Source: Anaerobacillus sp. (GTDB taxonomy: Bacteria; Bacillota; Bacilli; Bacillales; Anaerobacillaceae). Taken from it: a DNA stretch of 5,062 nt. Position 1 is the stretch's first letter, and each line of letters opens with the position of its first letter. The translations under genes and the position numbers were made by a program. Below the pieces are notes generated by a model. The model searched no databases, was not told where the DNA came from, and worked only from the letters and a program-made list of their open reading frames with translations. Of this stretch, positions 4,883 through 5,062 are shown piece by piece. The DNA lies in NCBI GenBank assembly GCA_007118195.1, contig SKSA01000207.1, positions 1 through 5,062 on the forward strand, written 5' to 3'.

Positions 4883-5062
4883 TTATAATTTAAATGATTT
4901 AACTAAATTTTGTAGATCTTCTGCCATATGTGCTAACGTTTCAGCTGCTGTTGCCACTTCTTCAACAGAGGCAGTCTGTTCTTCTACAGAGGCAGCGATT
5001 GTTTGCGTGTTACTTGCAGATATTTCTGAGATTTGTTTGTTTTCTTCAGCGGTATTCACTAA
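4883..5062 (-). CDS. Methyl-accepting chemotaxis protein, C-terminal 59 residues
   Basis: Only the end of the gene is in the window; the reading frame enters from the right edge and stops at TAA. The helix SNTQTIAASVEEQTASVEEV (visible residues 17-36) matches the second methylation helix of chemotaxis receptors, with an Ala-Ser-x-x-Glu-Glu-x-x-Ala site where CheR methylates Glu. It is followed by the usual tail AAETLAHMAEDLQNLVKSFK. The sensor domain, membrane segments and CheA/CheW-binding tip lie outside the window, so the signal it detects cannot be told. The gene converges with the coiled-coil gene and shares the hairpin region. Confidence 0.93.
   Translation of the reverse strand, partial: LVNTAEENKQISEISASNTQTIAASVEEQTASVEEVATAAETLAHMAEDLQNLVKSFKL

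Overview
The window looks like a chromosomal segment from a low-GC, spore-forming Bacillaceae bacterium. The grounds are AT-rich codons, purine-rich Shine-Dalgarno sites, a Spo0M-family protein and the end of a methyl-accepting chemotaxis protein. The species cannot be read from the sequence.

The left two thirds (1-3895) is a run of minus-strand genes. Read in transcription order they are: a 67-codon VbhA-like antitoxin (3895-3692); a possible decayed short frame overlapping its stop (3695-3555); a 484-codon CARF-HEPN protein of the Cas02710/TIGR02710 type (3518-2064), expected to be a ligand-activated ribonuclease; a 237-codon Spo0M-like arrestin-fold protein (1904-1191); and a cytoplasmic protein joining a DUF4145/HEPN-like domain to a family-3 solute-binding-protein fold (1057 to the left edge, incomplete). 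Gaps of 133 to 173 bases separate the main genes, so they may be one transcript or several. A plausible promoter precedes the Spo0M-like gene.

The right third starts with a 311-base gap (3896-4206) holding the divergent control region and a tract that may be a relic or dispersed repeat. Next is a plus-strand gene for an unrecognised 193-residue coiled-coil protein (4207-4788). A strong hairpin terminator (4854-4879) sits inside a larger set of inverted repeats. The window ends with the C-terminus of a chemotaxis receptor on the minus strand (5062-4883).

The main interest is the neighbourhood. A CARF-HEPN effector, normally an accessory of type III CRISPR systems, occurs here with no cas gene, CRISPR array or nucleotide cyclase in view. 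On the same strand lie a HEPN-like/solute-binding fusion that probably senses a small ligand inside the cell, and an antitoxin-like gene without its Fic partner. Whether these genes work together is inference; each family call rests on motifs read by eye.
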